Notes: generated by a model not told the origin, from the letters alone. Positions 9,698 through 19,342 are shown, numbered from the stretch's first letter. The stretch: 64,000 nucleotides of DNA from Brumicola pallidula DSM 14239 = ACAM 615 (GCF_000428905.1 NZ_AUAV01000014.1:112303-176302), one strand, 5' to 3'. Numbers and translations are program-made.

Positions 9698-11248
9698 ATG
9701 CCTTTTCCTAAAGCAGTTTTAGAAACAAACACGTCACAATTAAGTACTACTTATGATGCCTACGTGCTGATAAGTAACACACTATCAAGTCTGCATTATC
9801 CTCATATTCAAACAATTTTAGAGCAGCATCAATCAATAGATGAACGCGTTGGTATAACTGCAACACTCGTAGCTGCAGATGTAGCTGGAAAAAGATTGTT
9901 GCAAGTTCCTGTCGGTCAATTAACTCGAGATTATGACGACGTTCGTCGAATTTTTGATGCAGCGCGACATACCGCTCAAATGATTATTGATTCGGGTATC
10001 CGTAAGCCACTACTAGAAATTAATTTAGCGGGTCTAACTGCCAATCAAACAGCACAATTTGAAAATGCTATTGAGGCCGCTTATCTGGGGCTGTGCCAAG
10101 GCTTATGGCAACCACTTGAGGCAAGAGAAGCATTGGATGAAGATGTCATAGAGCCTATCCATTGCGTCGGCTTGATTGAAAGTGAGGGCAATATTGATGT
10201 TCAGCGCTTAAATGCGTTAGAAGCCGGGAAACGACTTGCTCGCGACCTCTGTGGTACAGAACCCGAACGCATGGCACCACCGGGCTTTGCTGATTACTGT
10301 GTTGACGCATTCAAAGGCTCGAATGTTAGCATTAGCGTTATCACCGATGATGCCCAAATTAGACATGAATACCCACTTTTGCATGCGGTGGCCAGAGCCT
10401 CAATTGAAGTCAAAAGACACCGTCCACGTATTATTCGTATGGTTTACGAACCGGTTGGTGAAGTAACTAAGACACTATTATTCGCCGGCAAGGGTATTAC
10501 CTTCGATACTGGTGGTGCAGACTTAAAGGTCAACGGTCACATGGCGGGCATGAGCCGTGATAAAGGCGGCGCCGCAGGCGTTGCAGGTTTTATGAAAACA
10601 CTTTCATTACTTGCTCCCAAAGGCATTAAGGTCATTGCCGAGCTTGGCGCTGTGCGAAACAGTATTGGCGCAGATGCATTCATCCCAGACGAAATTATTA
10701 CCAGCCACGCAGGTATTAGAGTAAGAGTTGGCAATACTGATGCTGAAGGTAGAATGCTACTCGCCGATTTACTTTCACATTTGCGCGAAGATGCAGTCAA
10801 TGCGATTAACCCTGAACTGTTTTCTGTTGCAACATTAACAGGCCATGCAGCCATTGCGCTGGGACCTTACACTGCACTGGTCGAAAATAAACCGGCCCGA
10901 GACCAAGGTATTGCCCAAAAACTGTTTGCTCATGGCGAATTATGCGCTGATCAGGTAGAGCAATCATTGTCGCGTCGTGAAGATTTTGACTTTGTTAAAC
11001 CAAGGACAAAAGCAGATGATGTCATATCGTCGAACAATGGACCTTCGGTTACGACAATGCGAGGCCATCAATTTCCAATGGCATTTTTGACGATCGCTTC
11101 TGGTTTGGATAAACATGAAGCCAATTCAGAACTGCCTTTGCCGTTCACGCATGTCGATATTGCAGGCAGTGGTATAGAGGATCTTGATTGGCAACATGGT
11201 AAACCAACCGGTGCGCCGGTTAACGTGTTTGTAAACACTTACTTATAG
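9698..11248 (+). CDS. M17 leucyl aminopeptidase family protein
   Basis: A cytosolic dinuclear-zinc aminopeptidase that removes N-terminal residues from peptides. The 516-aa protein has a divergent N-terminal domain (1-~185) and a C-terminal catalytic domain. It shows the M17 metal/catalytic motifs GKGITFDTGG, the following Lys in DLKVNG, a DKGG segment, and the signature NTDAEGRMLLAD. The GADLKVNGHMAGMSRD variant differs from the canonical PepA GISLKP.xxMxxMKxDM form, so it is not PepA proper. Ribosome site is CGGAG 8 nt upstream of the ATG. A TTG-started DUF1653 gene follows after 8 nt. Confidence 0.88.
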   Translation: MPFPKAVLETNTSQLSTTYDAYVLISNTLSSLHYPHIQTILEQHQSIDERVGITATLVAADVAGKRLLQVPVGQLTRDYDDVRRIFDAARHTAQMIIDSGIRKPLLEINLAGLTANQTAQFENAIEAAYLGLCQGLWQPLEAREALDEDVIEPIHCVGLIESEGNIDVQRLNALEAGKRLARDLCGTEPERMAPPGFADYCVDAFKGSNVSISVITDDAQIRHEYPLLHAVARASIEVKRHRPRIIRMVYEPVGEVTKTLLFAGKGITFDTGGADLKVNGHMAGMSRDKGGAAGVAGFMKTLSLLAPKGIKVIAELGAVRNSIGADAFIPDEIITSHAGIRVRVGNTDAEGRMLLADLLSHLREDAVNAINPELFSVATLTGHAAIALGPYTALVENKPARDQGIAQKLFAHGELCADQVEQSLSRREDFDFVKPRTKADDVISSNNGPSVTTMRGHQFPMAFLTIASGLDKHEANSELPLPFTHVDIAGSGIEDLDWQHGKPTGAPVNVFVNTYL

Positions 11249-11256
11249 GTATCGAT

Positions 11257-11466
11257 TTGAAAACCGGATTATATAAACACTATAAAGGCAACACTTATGA
11301 AGTCATCGGTGTTGCAACACATTCTGAAGATGAAACAGAGCTGGTCGTATACAGGCCAACTTATGGTGAGCGTGGTTTATGGGTTCGTCCTTTGGCCATG
11401 TTTACTGAAACCGTAGACGTTAACGGCCAAGCAATATCGCGGTTTGCGTTTGTCGCAGAGACCTAA
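11257..11466 (+). CDS. DUF1653 protein
   Basis: A 69-aa protein matching the small DUF1653 family: GLYKHYKGNTYEVIGVA near the start, an acidic middle, VVYRPTYGERGLWVRPLAMF, and a C-terminal RF.F. Function is unknown; these are small beta-rich cytosolic proteins. The start is TTG 11257, and no ATG is available without losing the conserved YKHYKG. It lies 8 nt after the aminopeptidase stop, so the two are probably co-transcribed. Confidence 0.8.
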   Translation: MKTGLYKHYKGNTYEVIGVATHSEDETELVVYRPTYGERGLWVRPLAMFTETVDVNGQAISRFAFVAET

Positions 11467-11554
11467 TTAATTATCGAAGGCTGCTTTGTCGAACTACGGG
11501 TTAAAAAAGAATGTGGTAACGGGCTATATAAAAATAAACACTAAGGATTAATAC

Positions 11555-12418
11555 ATGAAAAAAATAATTTGGAAAAGCCTCTTAGCGCTGTCGCTTGTTG
11601 GTTTTGTAGCATCCACGGCATTATCGCAAGGTCGCTTCGATGATGTCGAAGTCAAAGCCCAAGCGGTTGGGGGTTCTGTGTATATGTTAGTGGGAGCAGG
11701 CGGCAATATCGCTGTTTCTGCAGGACCGGATGGCTTGTTAATTGTGGATAATCAATATGCCGATTTAGCCGATAAAATTGCGGCAAGCTTAGCTGACATC
11801 AGTAAAGAACAAACACGCTACGTTATTAATACTCATTTTCACGGCGATCACACCGGCTCTAATGCATTTTTTAGTAAGCATAAAAATGCCACGATTTTCG
11901 CTCATGAAAATGTACGCGTTCGTTTGTCATCAGGTGAAGAAACCGACCCAGCAATGCTTCCTGTTGTGACGTATGAAAAAGGCGTTAAGTTTCACATGAA
12001 TGGTGACACGGTGCATGTATTCCATCTGGCCAATGCGCATACAGATGGCGATAGCGCCGTTTGGTTTGAGCAACCTGATGTAATGCATACAGGTGATTTA
12101 TTTTTTAAAGATTGGTTTCCCTTTATTGATTTAGATTCAGGTGGGTCCGTTGCTGGCTACATTGCCGCAGTTGAGACTTTGTTGGGCATGATTAGCGATG
12201 ACACTAAAGTTATTCCAGGACACGGTGCGCTGGCTAACAAGGCCGATTACGTGCGCTTTCTTGATATGATCAAGCAAACCTATGCCTATGTTCAAGCAAA
12301 AAAGGCAGCCGGTATAAGTGAAGATGATTTAGTTGAAGCTGGTCTTGAAGAAAAGTGGAAAAACTGGTCATGGAACTTTATCACTGAAGAACGATGGATA
12401 AGAACGATATACAAGTAG
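11555..12418 (+). CDS. Secreted MBL-fold metallo-hydrolase
   Basis: A metallo-beta-lactamase-fold hydrolase exported by a Sec signal peptide (about residues 1-24, cleaving near ALS-QG). Zinc ligands are visible: THFHGDHTG (HxHxDH), the His in NAHTDGDS, Asp in HTGDLFF and His in PGHGA, so both metal sites look intact. Length is 287 aa. The substrate cannot be told; class B beta-lactamase, quinoprotein-relay and generic esterase-like members share these motifs. The GNAT gene overlaps its last 25 nt. Confidence 0.85.
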   Translation: MKKIIWKSLLALSLVGFVASTALSQGRFDDVEVKAQAVGGSVYMLVGAGGNIAVSAGPDGLLIVDNQYADLADKIAASLADISKEQTRYVINTHFHGDHTGSNAFFSKHKNATIFAHENVRVRLSSGEETDPAMLPVVTYEKGVKFHMNGDTVHVFHLANAHTDGDSAVWFEQPDVMHTGDLFFKDWFPFIDLDSGGSVAGYIAAVETLLGMISDDTKVIPGHGALANKADYVRFLDMIKQTYAYVQAKKAAGISEDDLVEAGLEEKWKNWSWNFITEERWIRTIYK

Positions 12419-12915
12419 GTTCGGATCTCGAACTAAAGACAGCTGCAAAAGATGATTTTGTGGCTGTCGCTGATTGGTTTGTTGGTATAAAATTAGTCTC
12501 TGCATCACAGGTCAGTAAATTCGTTCGTCAATGGGCTGGCCCCAATATTGTTTACCCCTGCACCGCTAATCAGTTAGCACTTCATATAAGAACAGGCCAA
12601 TACCACTCATTTGTTCTTAACCAGCATACAAATATTATTGGTTTCGGCCAAATTCAAATGATAAAGGGGCGCGCGCATTTGGCTCGGCTCGCGATCAATC
12701 CTAACTTCAGGGGAAGAGGACTCGCGAGACGGTTGTTGTCAGAATTAATTGAGAATGCGCAACAGCAAATCGATTTAAAAGAAGTGTCTTTATTCGTATA
12801 TAGCGAGAATACAATCGCGATTGCTTGCTATGAGAAGTTCGGTTTTGCAGAGTCTGCAACACCAACGGGCATTAATGCCGTTGCTGGTTGTCGCTTTATG
12901 ACTCTGCGCTGTTAA
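12394..12915 (+). CDS. GNAT family N-acetyltransferase
   Basis: A 173-aa acetyl-CoA-dependent acetyltransferase. The C-terminal half has the GNAT fold core: LARLAINPNFRGRGLARRLL contains the acetyl-CoA pyrophosphate loop (RGRGLA), followed by SLFVYSENTIAIACYEKFGF, the motif B/D region with the Tyr usually acting as acid. The N-terminal ~70 residues are less conserved. It begins within the 3' end of the MBL gene, so it is translationally coupled. The acceptor substrate is unknown. Confidence 0.85.
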   Translation: MDKNDIQVGSDLELKTAAKDDFVAVADWFVGIKLVSASQVSKFVRQWAGPNIVYPCTANQLALHIRTGQYHSFVLNQHTNIIGFGQIQMIKGRAHLARLAINPNFRGRGLARRLLSELIENAQQQIDLKEVSLFVYSENTIAIACYEKFGFAESATPTGINAVAGCRFMTLRC

Positions 12916-12921
12916 TCGCCC

Positions 12922-14610
12922 CTACAGTGATTTAGAAAACACTTGTTGCCCATTTATCCAGGTTTCTAATACTTGGGTATCTCGAATGTCTGAAGCTGGA
13001 CGCTTAAATATATCTCTGTCGATAAATATAAAGTCGGCTCGCTTACCTATTTCCAGTGTTCCAAGTTTGTCATCTTGAAAAGCGGCGTAAGCTGCATCTA
13101 ATGTAAAGCCACGAAGCGCATCTTCAATAGACACTTTTTCTTCAGGGATCCAACCCATTTTTGGTTCGTTCTCTGGGGTTTGGCGTGTCACTGCTGCATG
13201 CAGTCCGTGAAATGCGTTAGCAAGTTCTACTGGGAAGTCAGAGCCGAATGCAACTCTTGAACCCTGTTCTAAGAAGGTTTTCCAAGCATAAGCTCCTTTT
13301 AAACGAACCTTGCCAATGCGATCTTCCGCCATATTCATATCGCTAGTCGCGTGAGTGGGCTGCATAGAGGGAATAATACCTAGTTCTTTGAATAAAGGAA
13401 TATCTTCAACGGCAACGACTTGGGCGTGTTCAATGCGATGACGCTCAGTGTTTTCAGGGTATATTTTGAAGGTTTTAGCAAACTGCTGCAATGCCAGCCT
13501 GTTTGCTCTGTCTCCAATCGCATGAAAGTTAAGCTGAAAATTGGCGGCGAGTACTTGTGAAAATAAACTCGGCAAGCTTTCTTGTGGAGTGACTAGTAGA
13601 CCGTGATTATGTTTGTCATCAGAATAAGGCTCAATTAATGCAGCACCCCGACTTCCTAAAGCACCATCGCCATAAGCTTTGACGCTTCTAATGCTTAGCA
13701 TGTCGTCTGCTGTGTTGATATGTCCCTTTGTTAACATATCACTAATTTGTGGATCAGTAGCAGAGATCATCGCGTAAATCCGAAACCTCAGCTGCCCTGT
13801 TTGTGCTTGTTGCTGATAGAAGTCATATACTTGTTTGCTAATACCGGCATCGTGCACACTAGTAATGCCCAACGATAATAAATGTTCAGATGCAGCGTTC
13901 AGTTGCGCAGATAATTGCTCAACATCCGCCTTTGGAATTAATTTGGTTACCAAGTATTCGGCGTTATCTATTAACACACCAGTAGGCTGTCCATTTTTAT
14001 CTTTTACTATTTCGCCGCCAGCGGGTGAAGGGGTGTTGGCATCGATGCCTGCCAATTTCAATGCCGCACTATTGACCCAAACAGCATGTCCATCAACTCT
14101 GGATAAAACGACTGGGCGATCCTTTATTGCAGAATCTAAACTCGCTTTATTTGGGAATGCTTTTGTTGGCCACAAAACTTGATTCCAGCCTCGACCGATT
14201 AGCCATCGTGTGTCTTCTTTCTTTGACCTTATTGTCAATAGTGAGTTTGCGCTTACAAACTCCAAAACACGCTTAACGGCTTCGTCTTCAGTTTGGCTTC
14301 CTCGTAAATCAATTTCCAGTAGGTTTTGACCTAAGCCTAAAATATGGCCGTGAGCATCTATTAAACCAGGCAACATTACGCGGCCTTCGCCATTTATTTT
14401 GGTGACAATACCTCCCGGTTCTTGGGCGAGATCCATGCCGACAATAAATTCGTCTTCAAACGCAATATTGGAAAATGTGATTAACTTGCCTTGTTGGTTT
14501 AATGTATAGCCCTTTACGTTTTCTATAAACGTAAGTGAGAAGGCTGAAGTTGAAGTTAACACCAGCACTAAGAGTGTTATTGAAAACCGTATTTTATGCA
14601 TTGAGTTCAT
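12922..14610 (-). CDS. Secreted amidohydrolase (YtcJ-like, amidohydrolase 3)
   Basis: A metal-dependent amidohydrolase of the YtcJ type. The product of 562 aa begins with a signal peptide (positively charged MNSMHKIR, hydrophobic core, SAFS). Metal-site motifs are GLIDAHGHILG (HxH), the HAIGDRAN and HRIEHAQ histidines, and the Asp in FGSDFPVE. The family acts on amide or ester bonds of varied substrates. I chose ATG 14610, preceded by AAAGGA, instead of an upstream in-frame TTG at 14631 because the ribosome site lies inside that extension. The Ser/Thr dehydratase gene lies 42 nt upstream, same strand. Confidence 0.85.
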   Translation of the reverse strand: MNSMHKIRFSITLLVLVLTSTSAFSLTFIENVKGYTLNQQGKLITFSNIAFEDEFIVGMDLAQEPGGIVTKINGEGRVMLPGLIDAHGHILGLGQNLLEIDLRGSQTEDEAVKRVLEFVSANSLLTIRSKKEDTRWLIGRGWNQVLWPTKAFPNKASLDSAIKDRPVVLSRVDGHAVWVNSAALKLAGIDANTPSPAGGEIVKDKNGQPTGVLIDNAEYLVTKLIPKADVEQLSAQLNAASEHLLSLGITSVHDAGISKQVYDFYQQQAQTGQLRFRIYAMISATDPQISDMLTKGHINTADDMLSIRSVKAYGDGALGSRGAALIEPYSDDKHNHGLLVTPQESLPSLFSQVLAANFQLNFHAIGDRANRLALQQFAKTFKIYPENTERHRIEHAQVVAVEDIPLFKELGIIPSMQPTHATSDMNMAEDRIGKVRLKGAYAWKTFLEQGSRVAFGSDFPVELANAFHGLHAAVTRQTPENEPKMGWIPEEKVSIEDALRGFTLDAAYAAFQDDKLGTLEIGKRADFIFIDRDIFKRPASDIRDTQVLETWINGQQVFSKSL

Positions 14611-14652
14611 TTCATATCCTTTTGATATCAATTTTATAGTGTGTATAACAAG

Positions 14653-15660
14653 TTAAGCGTTTGGATTCATTATAGGGGGTTGTGTCAGATAATCCTGTTG
14701 CCATATTTTTAGCATTGATGCCTGACTGATATTGCCTCCTGACAACAACACTAGCACCTTCTGGTTAGGTGGTTTATCATTTAACCAAGCTGCAACGGCA
14801 GCCATTGTCATAGCACAGGTCGGCTCTATATGTAACTTTAATAGATGATGCAGCCATTGCGTCCAATATGCTATCTGTTCTTCTTCTACCTCATAAAAAT
14901 CATCGACGGTTTTTAATATCTCAAACGTATGCTCACCTATCGCAGGTGTCGCTGCGCCATCAGCTAATGTATTTGGTATGCCGTCTAAGCGCTCAATCTT
15001 ACCACTTTGTAGACTTCGAGCAGCATCATTTGCATTCAACGGCTCAGCACCCACAACTTCAGCATTGGGCAAGCGCGCGTTTGTTGCAATAATAGCCCCA
15101 GATAATAAACCACCGCCGCCACAAGGAGCAAATACGGCATCAGGTTCAACACCAGTCTCCGCCAATTGCTGCAAAGCTTCCAATGTAACAGTGCCTTGAC
15201 CTGCAATGATATCGGGATGATTAAAAGGCGGGATCCATAGGGTTCCTTCTTCACCACCCGCTTCCTCAACCGCTAAATCAGCCTCTTCTCTGCTGGCAAA
15301 TCGGTTGATTTTTGCACCATAAAACTCGGTTGCGGCAGCTTTAATTGGCGAAATAGTGTCGGCACAATAAATTGAAACTGGAATACCAAATTGCGCACAG
15401 GCAAATGCAACCGCTTGTGCATGATTGCCTGATGAATTAGCCACAACGCGTTGCGGCAATTCGCCTTGCTCATGTAACTTAGCTAAAATATTGGTTGCGC
15501 CGCGCAGTTTAAATGCCCCCGTTCGCTGCAAACACTCCGCTTTAAAGTAAATTTGATGACCTAGCCAATGATTCAGTAAGCGTGATTCAAATATTGGTGT
15601 CTGTTTTACTATACTACTGATGCGTGATTGGGCTGCCTCTATGTCAGCTATTGATACCAT
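14653..15660 (-). CDS. PLP-dependent threonine/serine dehydratase family protein
   Basis: A fold-type II PLP enzyme, most like catabolic threonine dehydratase or serine racemase. It is 335 aa with no C-terminal ACT domain. The PLP lysine is in QRTGAFKLRGA (motif FKLRGA), SSGNHAQAVA is the substrate/phosphate loop, CGGGGLLSG binds the PLP phosphate and LLSGGN is the C-terminal motif. It deaminates Thr or Ser, or racemises Ser; sequence alone does not settle which. The amidohydrolase follows on the same strand after 42 nt. Confidence 0.85.
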   Translation of the reverse strand: MVSIADIEAAQSRISSIVKQTPIFESRLLNHWLGHQIYFKAECLQRTGAFKLRGATNILAKLHEQGELPQRVVANSSGNHAQAVAFACAQFGIPVSIYCADTISPIKAAATEFYGAKINRFASREEADLAVEEAGGEEGTLWIPPFNHPDIIAGQGTVTLEALQQLAETGVEPDAVFAPCGGGGLLSGAIIATNARLPNAEVVGAEPLNANDAARSLQSGKIERLDGIPNTLADGAATPAIGEHTFEILKTVDDFYEVEEEQIAYWTQWLHHLLKLHIEPTCAMTMAAVAAWLNDKPPNQKVLVLLSGGNISQASMLKIWQQDYLTQPPIMNPNA

Positions 15661-15808
15661 CTAATAAATATCCTTGTACGAAAATAAATTGACTTAGTCT
15701 ACACCCAGTTTAAACGTATCTTGTTTTGATATGAAGGGTTCGCATAAAAATAAACACAATATGTGTATGCACAGCGAAAGCGCACCGCGGCCCTGAAATA
15801 CTGGCAAA

Positions 15809-15863
15809 TTATTCAAAACTTGCTATTGTCAAAGAAAAATACCGTATCTATAGTTTTGAATAA
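15809..15863 (+). promoter_or_regulatory. Promoter of the PH-domain gene flanked by 12-bp inverted arms
   Basis: TTGTCA (15826-15831), 17 bp, TATAGT (15849-15854) is a near-consensus sigma-70 promoter. Twelve-base arms ttattcaaaact (15809-15820) and agttttgaataa (15852-15863) are exact reverse complements flanking it, one just upstream of the -35 and the other covering the -10 and start region. The transcript would begin near 15861, giving only about 14 nt of leader. The arms could be repressor half-sites or a DNA cruciform; the second also overlaps the ribosome site. Confidence 0.6.
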
Positions 15864-15874
15864 GGGATGCCAAA

Positions 15875-16252
15875 ATGGGTTTGTTAGATAGATTACTAGG
15901 TAATGCTTCAAAAGTTGATCTTTCAGCGGTAACTGAAGAGCTGTCACCCATACTATCGGAGTCAGAAAGGGTAGTAGAAGCTTATAAGATGGTCCGTGAT
16001 TTATTTGTTTTTACTGACAAAAGACTCATATTTATAGACAAACAAGGTATAACTGGAAAAAAAGTCGATTATCTGTCCGTGCCGTATCGAGCAATTACCC
16101 AAGTGAAAGTTGAAACTGCAGGTCACTTCGATATGGACTGCGACCTTAAAATATGGGTTTCAGGACAATCACAACCGATAGAAACTAAATTGAAAGCAGG
16201 TTTATCGCAAGATGTTCAAAAGACGCTTGCCAATATGATGTTTAGCGCATAA
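15875..16252 (+). CDS. Bacterial PH-domain protein (PF08000-like)
   Basis: A 125-aa protein that is essentially a single bacterial pleckstrin-homology domain. The signs are MGLLDRLLGNAS at the start, RDLFVFTDKRLIFIDKQGITGKK in the middle and YLSVPYRAIT with a beta-rich C-terminus, all typical of the bPH_1/YvbH-like group. It has no membrane segment and no known catalytic residues; such proteins form oligomeric rings in crystals but their role is unclear. It has its own promoter and an AAGGGA ribosome site. Confidence 0.82.
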   Translation: MGLLDRLLGNASKVDLSAVTEELSPILSESERVVEAYKMVRDLFVFTDKRLIFIDKQGITGKKVDYLSVPYRAITQVKVETAGHFDMDCDLKIWVSGQSQPIETKLKAGLSQDVQKTLANMMFSA

Positions 16253-16282
16253 AAAATGCGCTTTCAGTATTTGAAGGCGCAT
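16251..16282 (-). terminator. Terminator of the DPP IV-like gene
   Basis: On the minus strand, atgcgc (complement of 16277-16282) pairs with gcgcat (16256-16261), extended by paired ttca/tgaa, and is followed by a U-run from the A6 at 16251-16256. It terminates transcription coming from 16329. The same gcgcat also occurs at 16245-16250, at the end of the PH gene, allowing an alternative short hairpin on the plus strand. Confidence 0.7.
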
Positions 16283-16328
16283 CGTAAAGCACATGTCTGT
16301 AGTACCAATATGTTGTTGGTAAAAGCGA

Positions 16329-18554
16329 CTACTCGTCAGTATTGACTGGCTGTAAATGCTTATCAAAGAAGTTAGTGATGGTCTTATACAAATGAATACC
16401 TGTATTTTTACCTCGAATACTATGTTTTTTGCCTGGGTAGTCCATTACCTCAAATGGCAACGCTAAGTCTTGCAAATGTTTATACAGCATCGTGCTATGT
16501 GTAAATAATACATTGTCATCAGCCATACCATGGTAGATGAGCAAGTCACCTTTTAAATTCTTTGCGTACGGGAATACCGACGAGTCAGTATAAGCTTGGT
16601 CATCAGTTTTTGGATTGCCCATATAACGTTCTGTATAATGAGTATCATACAAACGCCAATCTGTTACCGGTGCGCCTGCAACTCCAGCGGCGAAATAATC
16701 GCCTCCTTTGAACATCGCCATTAGGGTCAGATAGCCACCGTAACTGTGACCATGTACCCCGATTCTTTGAGGATCTACATAACTTAATGTGCGTAAAAAT
16801 CTCACACCGGTTATCTGATCATCAACTTCAACAAAGCCCATTTTCTTAAATAAAGGATCCTCAAAAGCTTTGCCTCGGTTATAAGACCCGCGATTATCAA
16901 GGGTAAATACAACGTAACCTTTATTGACCCAGTACTGCATTAATAAACCACGATCACCACCCCAGCTGTTGGTGACCATTTGTGCATGAGGCCCGCCGTA
17001 CAAATAAACAATAACTGGATGTTTGCCTTTCAATTTGGTGGGTTTATAAAGGCGATATTGCAGGTCGCTGCCATCTTGCGCTTTTATGCTGCCAAATTCA
17101 GGTTTAACCCAATCGTCGGTAAAATCATATAGCGGGTGGTTTTGGTCTACTTTATTTTCGTCAAGCCAGGTGATCATGCTGCCGTCAGATTTGTGCAGGC
17201 TGACTTGAGCGGGAGTGTTCGCGGTTGAATGTGAATCTACATATACCGAAGCGTCAGAGCTGAATGTCGCGCTATGGAATTGGTCCGCATCACTCAATCG
17301 AGTGATGTTAGAGCCGTCTAGTGCAACTGAGTAGATATGGCTTTCAAGTGGTGTGTCTTTGCGTCCCTGAAAATAAATGATTCCTTTGGTTTCGTCAATC
17401 GCATTAACGCCCTCAACAACCCAGTCGCCATTAGTGATTTGACGAACTAGTTCGCCACTATTGCGATATAAGTACAGGTGTTTAAAACCGTCGCGTTCTG
17501 ATGCCCATACGAAATGTTCGTTATCTGACAAAAAACCTAAATCAAAATTCAAGTTAACCCAAGTATTACTGGTTTCTTGCAACAACGTTCTTTGCTCGCC
17601 ATTGTCAATATTAATGGCATTTAAGTTAAGGACTTGCTGATCGCGAGACTGCGTTTGATAAGTCAGTGTTGATTCATTCATCCACTGAGCACGCGCTAAG
17701 TAAATATCTTTATTGTCGCCTAAATCTACCCAACGTACTTGACCGTTATTGAGGTTGGCAATGGCAAGTTCAATGTGCACATTATTTGTGCCAGCTTTAG
17801 GATACTTCTGCTCAATAGTACGGATGGAATCCGCATATATTTCTGAGCGCACAATCTCATCCACGGGGCCCTCATCGACTTTGGTAAAGGCGATGTGTTT
17901 TTCATCCTTAGACCACCAATAGCCAGTCATACGACTCATTTCCTCTTGCGCAACAAATTCCGCCATGCCGTATTTAATATTGCCACCACCTTTTGTTGTG
18001 ATAGCTTGCTCTTTACCTGTTTCTACATTCATAACATATAAATTTTGTTCACGAATATAGGAAATGAAATTTCCGTTAGGTGAAAACTTAATATCGGTTT
18101 CAAAAGCATCAGTTTCCAATAGACGTTTTGCTTTTTTGTCACCAATTTTAAAGTAGTAGACATCGCCTGCTAATGGGAAGATCAATGCACTGCTGTCGTT
18201 TGACCAATCGTAAGTAATAATACCACTACCATAAACACGCAACCGCTCGCGGCGGGCTTTCTCCTCATCCGATAAAAATTCAGGACCGGTATGTAAATCG
18301 TCCGAATCAAATAGAATTTGTGTTTTCCCGGTAGGGATGTGATATTCCCACAGATCATAGCGATTGTAATTGGCCGTTTTGCCTCTCAGGAATGTCACTC
18401 GTTGGCCATCGGGTGATATTTGAATGTTTATTGGTGCACTGCCTGATAATGAGGGTGACTGATGAATGCGCTCAATGGTGAGGTTCTCAGCATTTGCATT
18501 TGAGGTTAAGTTGAACCCAAACGCGCAAGCTAAAGTAATGATTAGTCTGTTCAT
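16329..18554 (-). CDS. S9 family dipeptidyl peptidase IV-like peptidase
   Basis: A secreted or periplasmic prolyl-type dipeptidyl peptidase, 741 aa. Order: signal peptide (1-~22, SNANA), DPP IV N-terminal beta-propeller (~50-480), C-terminal alpha/beta hydrolase. The nucleophile is the Ser in GHSYGGYL, the acid is the Asp in GMADDNV and the base is His in KKHSI. The double Glu that anchors the substrate N-terminus in DPP IV is represented by FVAQEEMSR. It should release N-terminal dipeptides, preferably X-Pro, consistent with peptide scavenging. The gene stands alone between convergent and divergent neighbours. Confidence 0.92.
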   Translation of the reverse strand: MNRLIITLACAFGFNLTSNANAENLTIERIHQSPSLSGSAPINIQISPDGQRVTFLRGKTANYNRYDLWEYHIPTGKTQILFDSDDLHTGPEFLSDEEKARRERLRVYGSGIITYDWSNDSSALIFPLAGDVYYFKIGDKKAKRLLETDAFETDIKFSPNGNFISYIREQNLYVMNVETGKEQAITTKGGGNIKYGMAEFVAQEEMSRMTGYWWSKDEKHIAFTKVDEGPVDEIVRSEIYADSIRTIEQKYPKAGTNNVHIELAIANLNNGQVRWVDLGDNKDIYLARAQWMNESTLTYQTQSRDQQVLNLNAINIDNGEQRTLLQETSNTWVNLNFDLGFLSDNEHFVWASERDGFKHLYLYRNSGELVRQITNGDWVVEGVNAIDETKGIIYFQGRKDTPLESHIYSVALDGSNITRLSDADQFHSATFSSDASVYVDSHSTANTPAQVSLHKSDGSMITWLDENKVDQNHPLYDFTDDWVKPEFGSIKAQDGSDLQYRLYKPTKLKGKHPVIVYLYGGPHAQMVTNSWGGDRGLLMQYWVNKGYVVFTLDNRGSYNRGKAFEDPLFKKMGFVEVDDQITGVRFLRTLSYVDPQRIGVHGHSYGGYLTLMAMFKGGDYFAAGVAGAPVTDWRLYDTHYTERYMGNPKTDDQAYTDSSVFPYAKNLKGDLLIYHGMADDNVLFTHSTMLYKHLQDLALPFEVMDYPGKKHSIRGKNTGIHLYKTITNFFDKHLQPVNTDE

Positions 18555-18624
18555 AATGAATTGATCTTCGTTTAGATTATTATTGTTTTAGTAATTGAAA
18601 AGGGTATCACAACCTAGGGAAAAT

Positions 18625-19254
18625 ATGACTGCAAAATACAAAGCACTGGTGCTTGGCGCGTCAGGTTTAGTTGGCAAAGCACTGGTAAATCAATTGTGTC
18701 AGGACGAACGCTATTCCCAAGTGACTTGTTTGGTGCGCTCGCCTTTGTCTAAAGCGCAGTATCACGACCCACTAAATAAAATCCAAGCTATTGTAATCGA
18801 TTTTGAGGAATTACAAGATTATCAAGGTTACTTTTCAGTTGAACATGTTTATTGTTGTTTAGGTACAACCATTAAACAGGCTGGCTCACAGTCTAATTTT
18901 CGGCGTGTAGATTTTCAGTTTGTGCATGTTGCAGCGCAATTGACCAGAGCGCAACGTGCTAAAAGCTTTGTTTGGATTTCCTCGGTTGGTGCTAATGCTA
19001 AAAGTAGAAGTTTTTATTTAAAAGTTAAAGGCGAATTAGAGAATGCGATACTTCGAATGCCGCAATTAGATAATGCAGCGGCCGTCCGACCAAGCTTTTT
19101 ATTAGGATATCGAACTCAAAAACGTATAGCAGAAAGTGTGGGTATTGGCATCGTTAAATTACTTTCTCCAATCATGCTTGGATCTTTAGCTAAATATCGG
19201 CCGGTAAGTGCGAATCAAGTGGCTTATCAGATGATGCAACTTCAAGTTTTCTGA
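18625..19254 (+). CDS. NAD(P)-binding Rossmann-fold oxidoreductase
   Basis: An atypical SDR/NmrA-like protein of 209 aa. ALVLGASGLVGKALV near the N-terminus is the glycine-rich dinucleotide loop; VYCCLGTTIKQAGS and FVWISSVGANAKSRSFYLKVKGELE contain the Ser and YxxxK pair usual in the family. It resembles HTATIP2/YbjT-type oxidoreductases of unknown substrate. I start it at ATG 18625 after a TAGGGA ribosome site; a longer frame from TTG 18595 has no ribosome site. Confidence 0.75.
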   Translation: MTAKYKALVLGASGLVGKALVNQLCQDERYSQVTCLVRSPLSKAQYHDPLNKIQAIVIDFEELQDYQGYFSVEHVYCCLGTTIKQAGSQSNFRRVDFQFVHVAAQLTRAQRAKSFVWISSVGANAKSRSFYLKVKGELENAILRMPQLDNAAAVRPSFLLGYRTQKRIAESVGIGIVKLLSPIMLGSLAKYRPVSANQVAYQMMQLQVF

Positions 19255-19342
19255 AATAGGGCTGGTGGTGTAGAAGGATAATTATTATACTCGCGCCGAA
19301 TTTTAGCTAAAGTTAATCTTAGTTTGCATTGATAACCTAAAT

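Noticed and set aside
14868..15269. Several overlapping frames opposite or within the Ser/Thr dehydratase gene
   Set aside because: All are shadows of the dehydratase, which has complete PLP motifs in frame.
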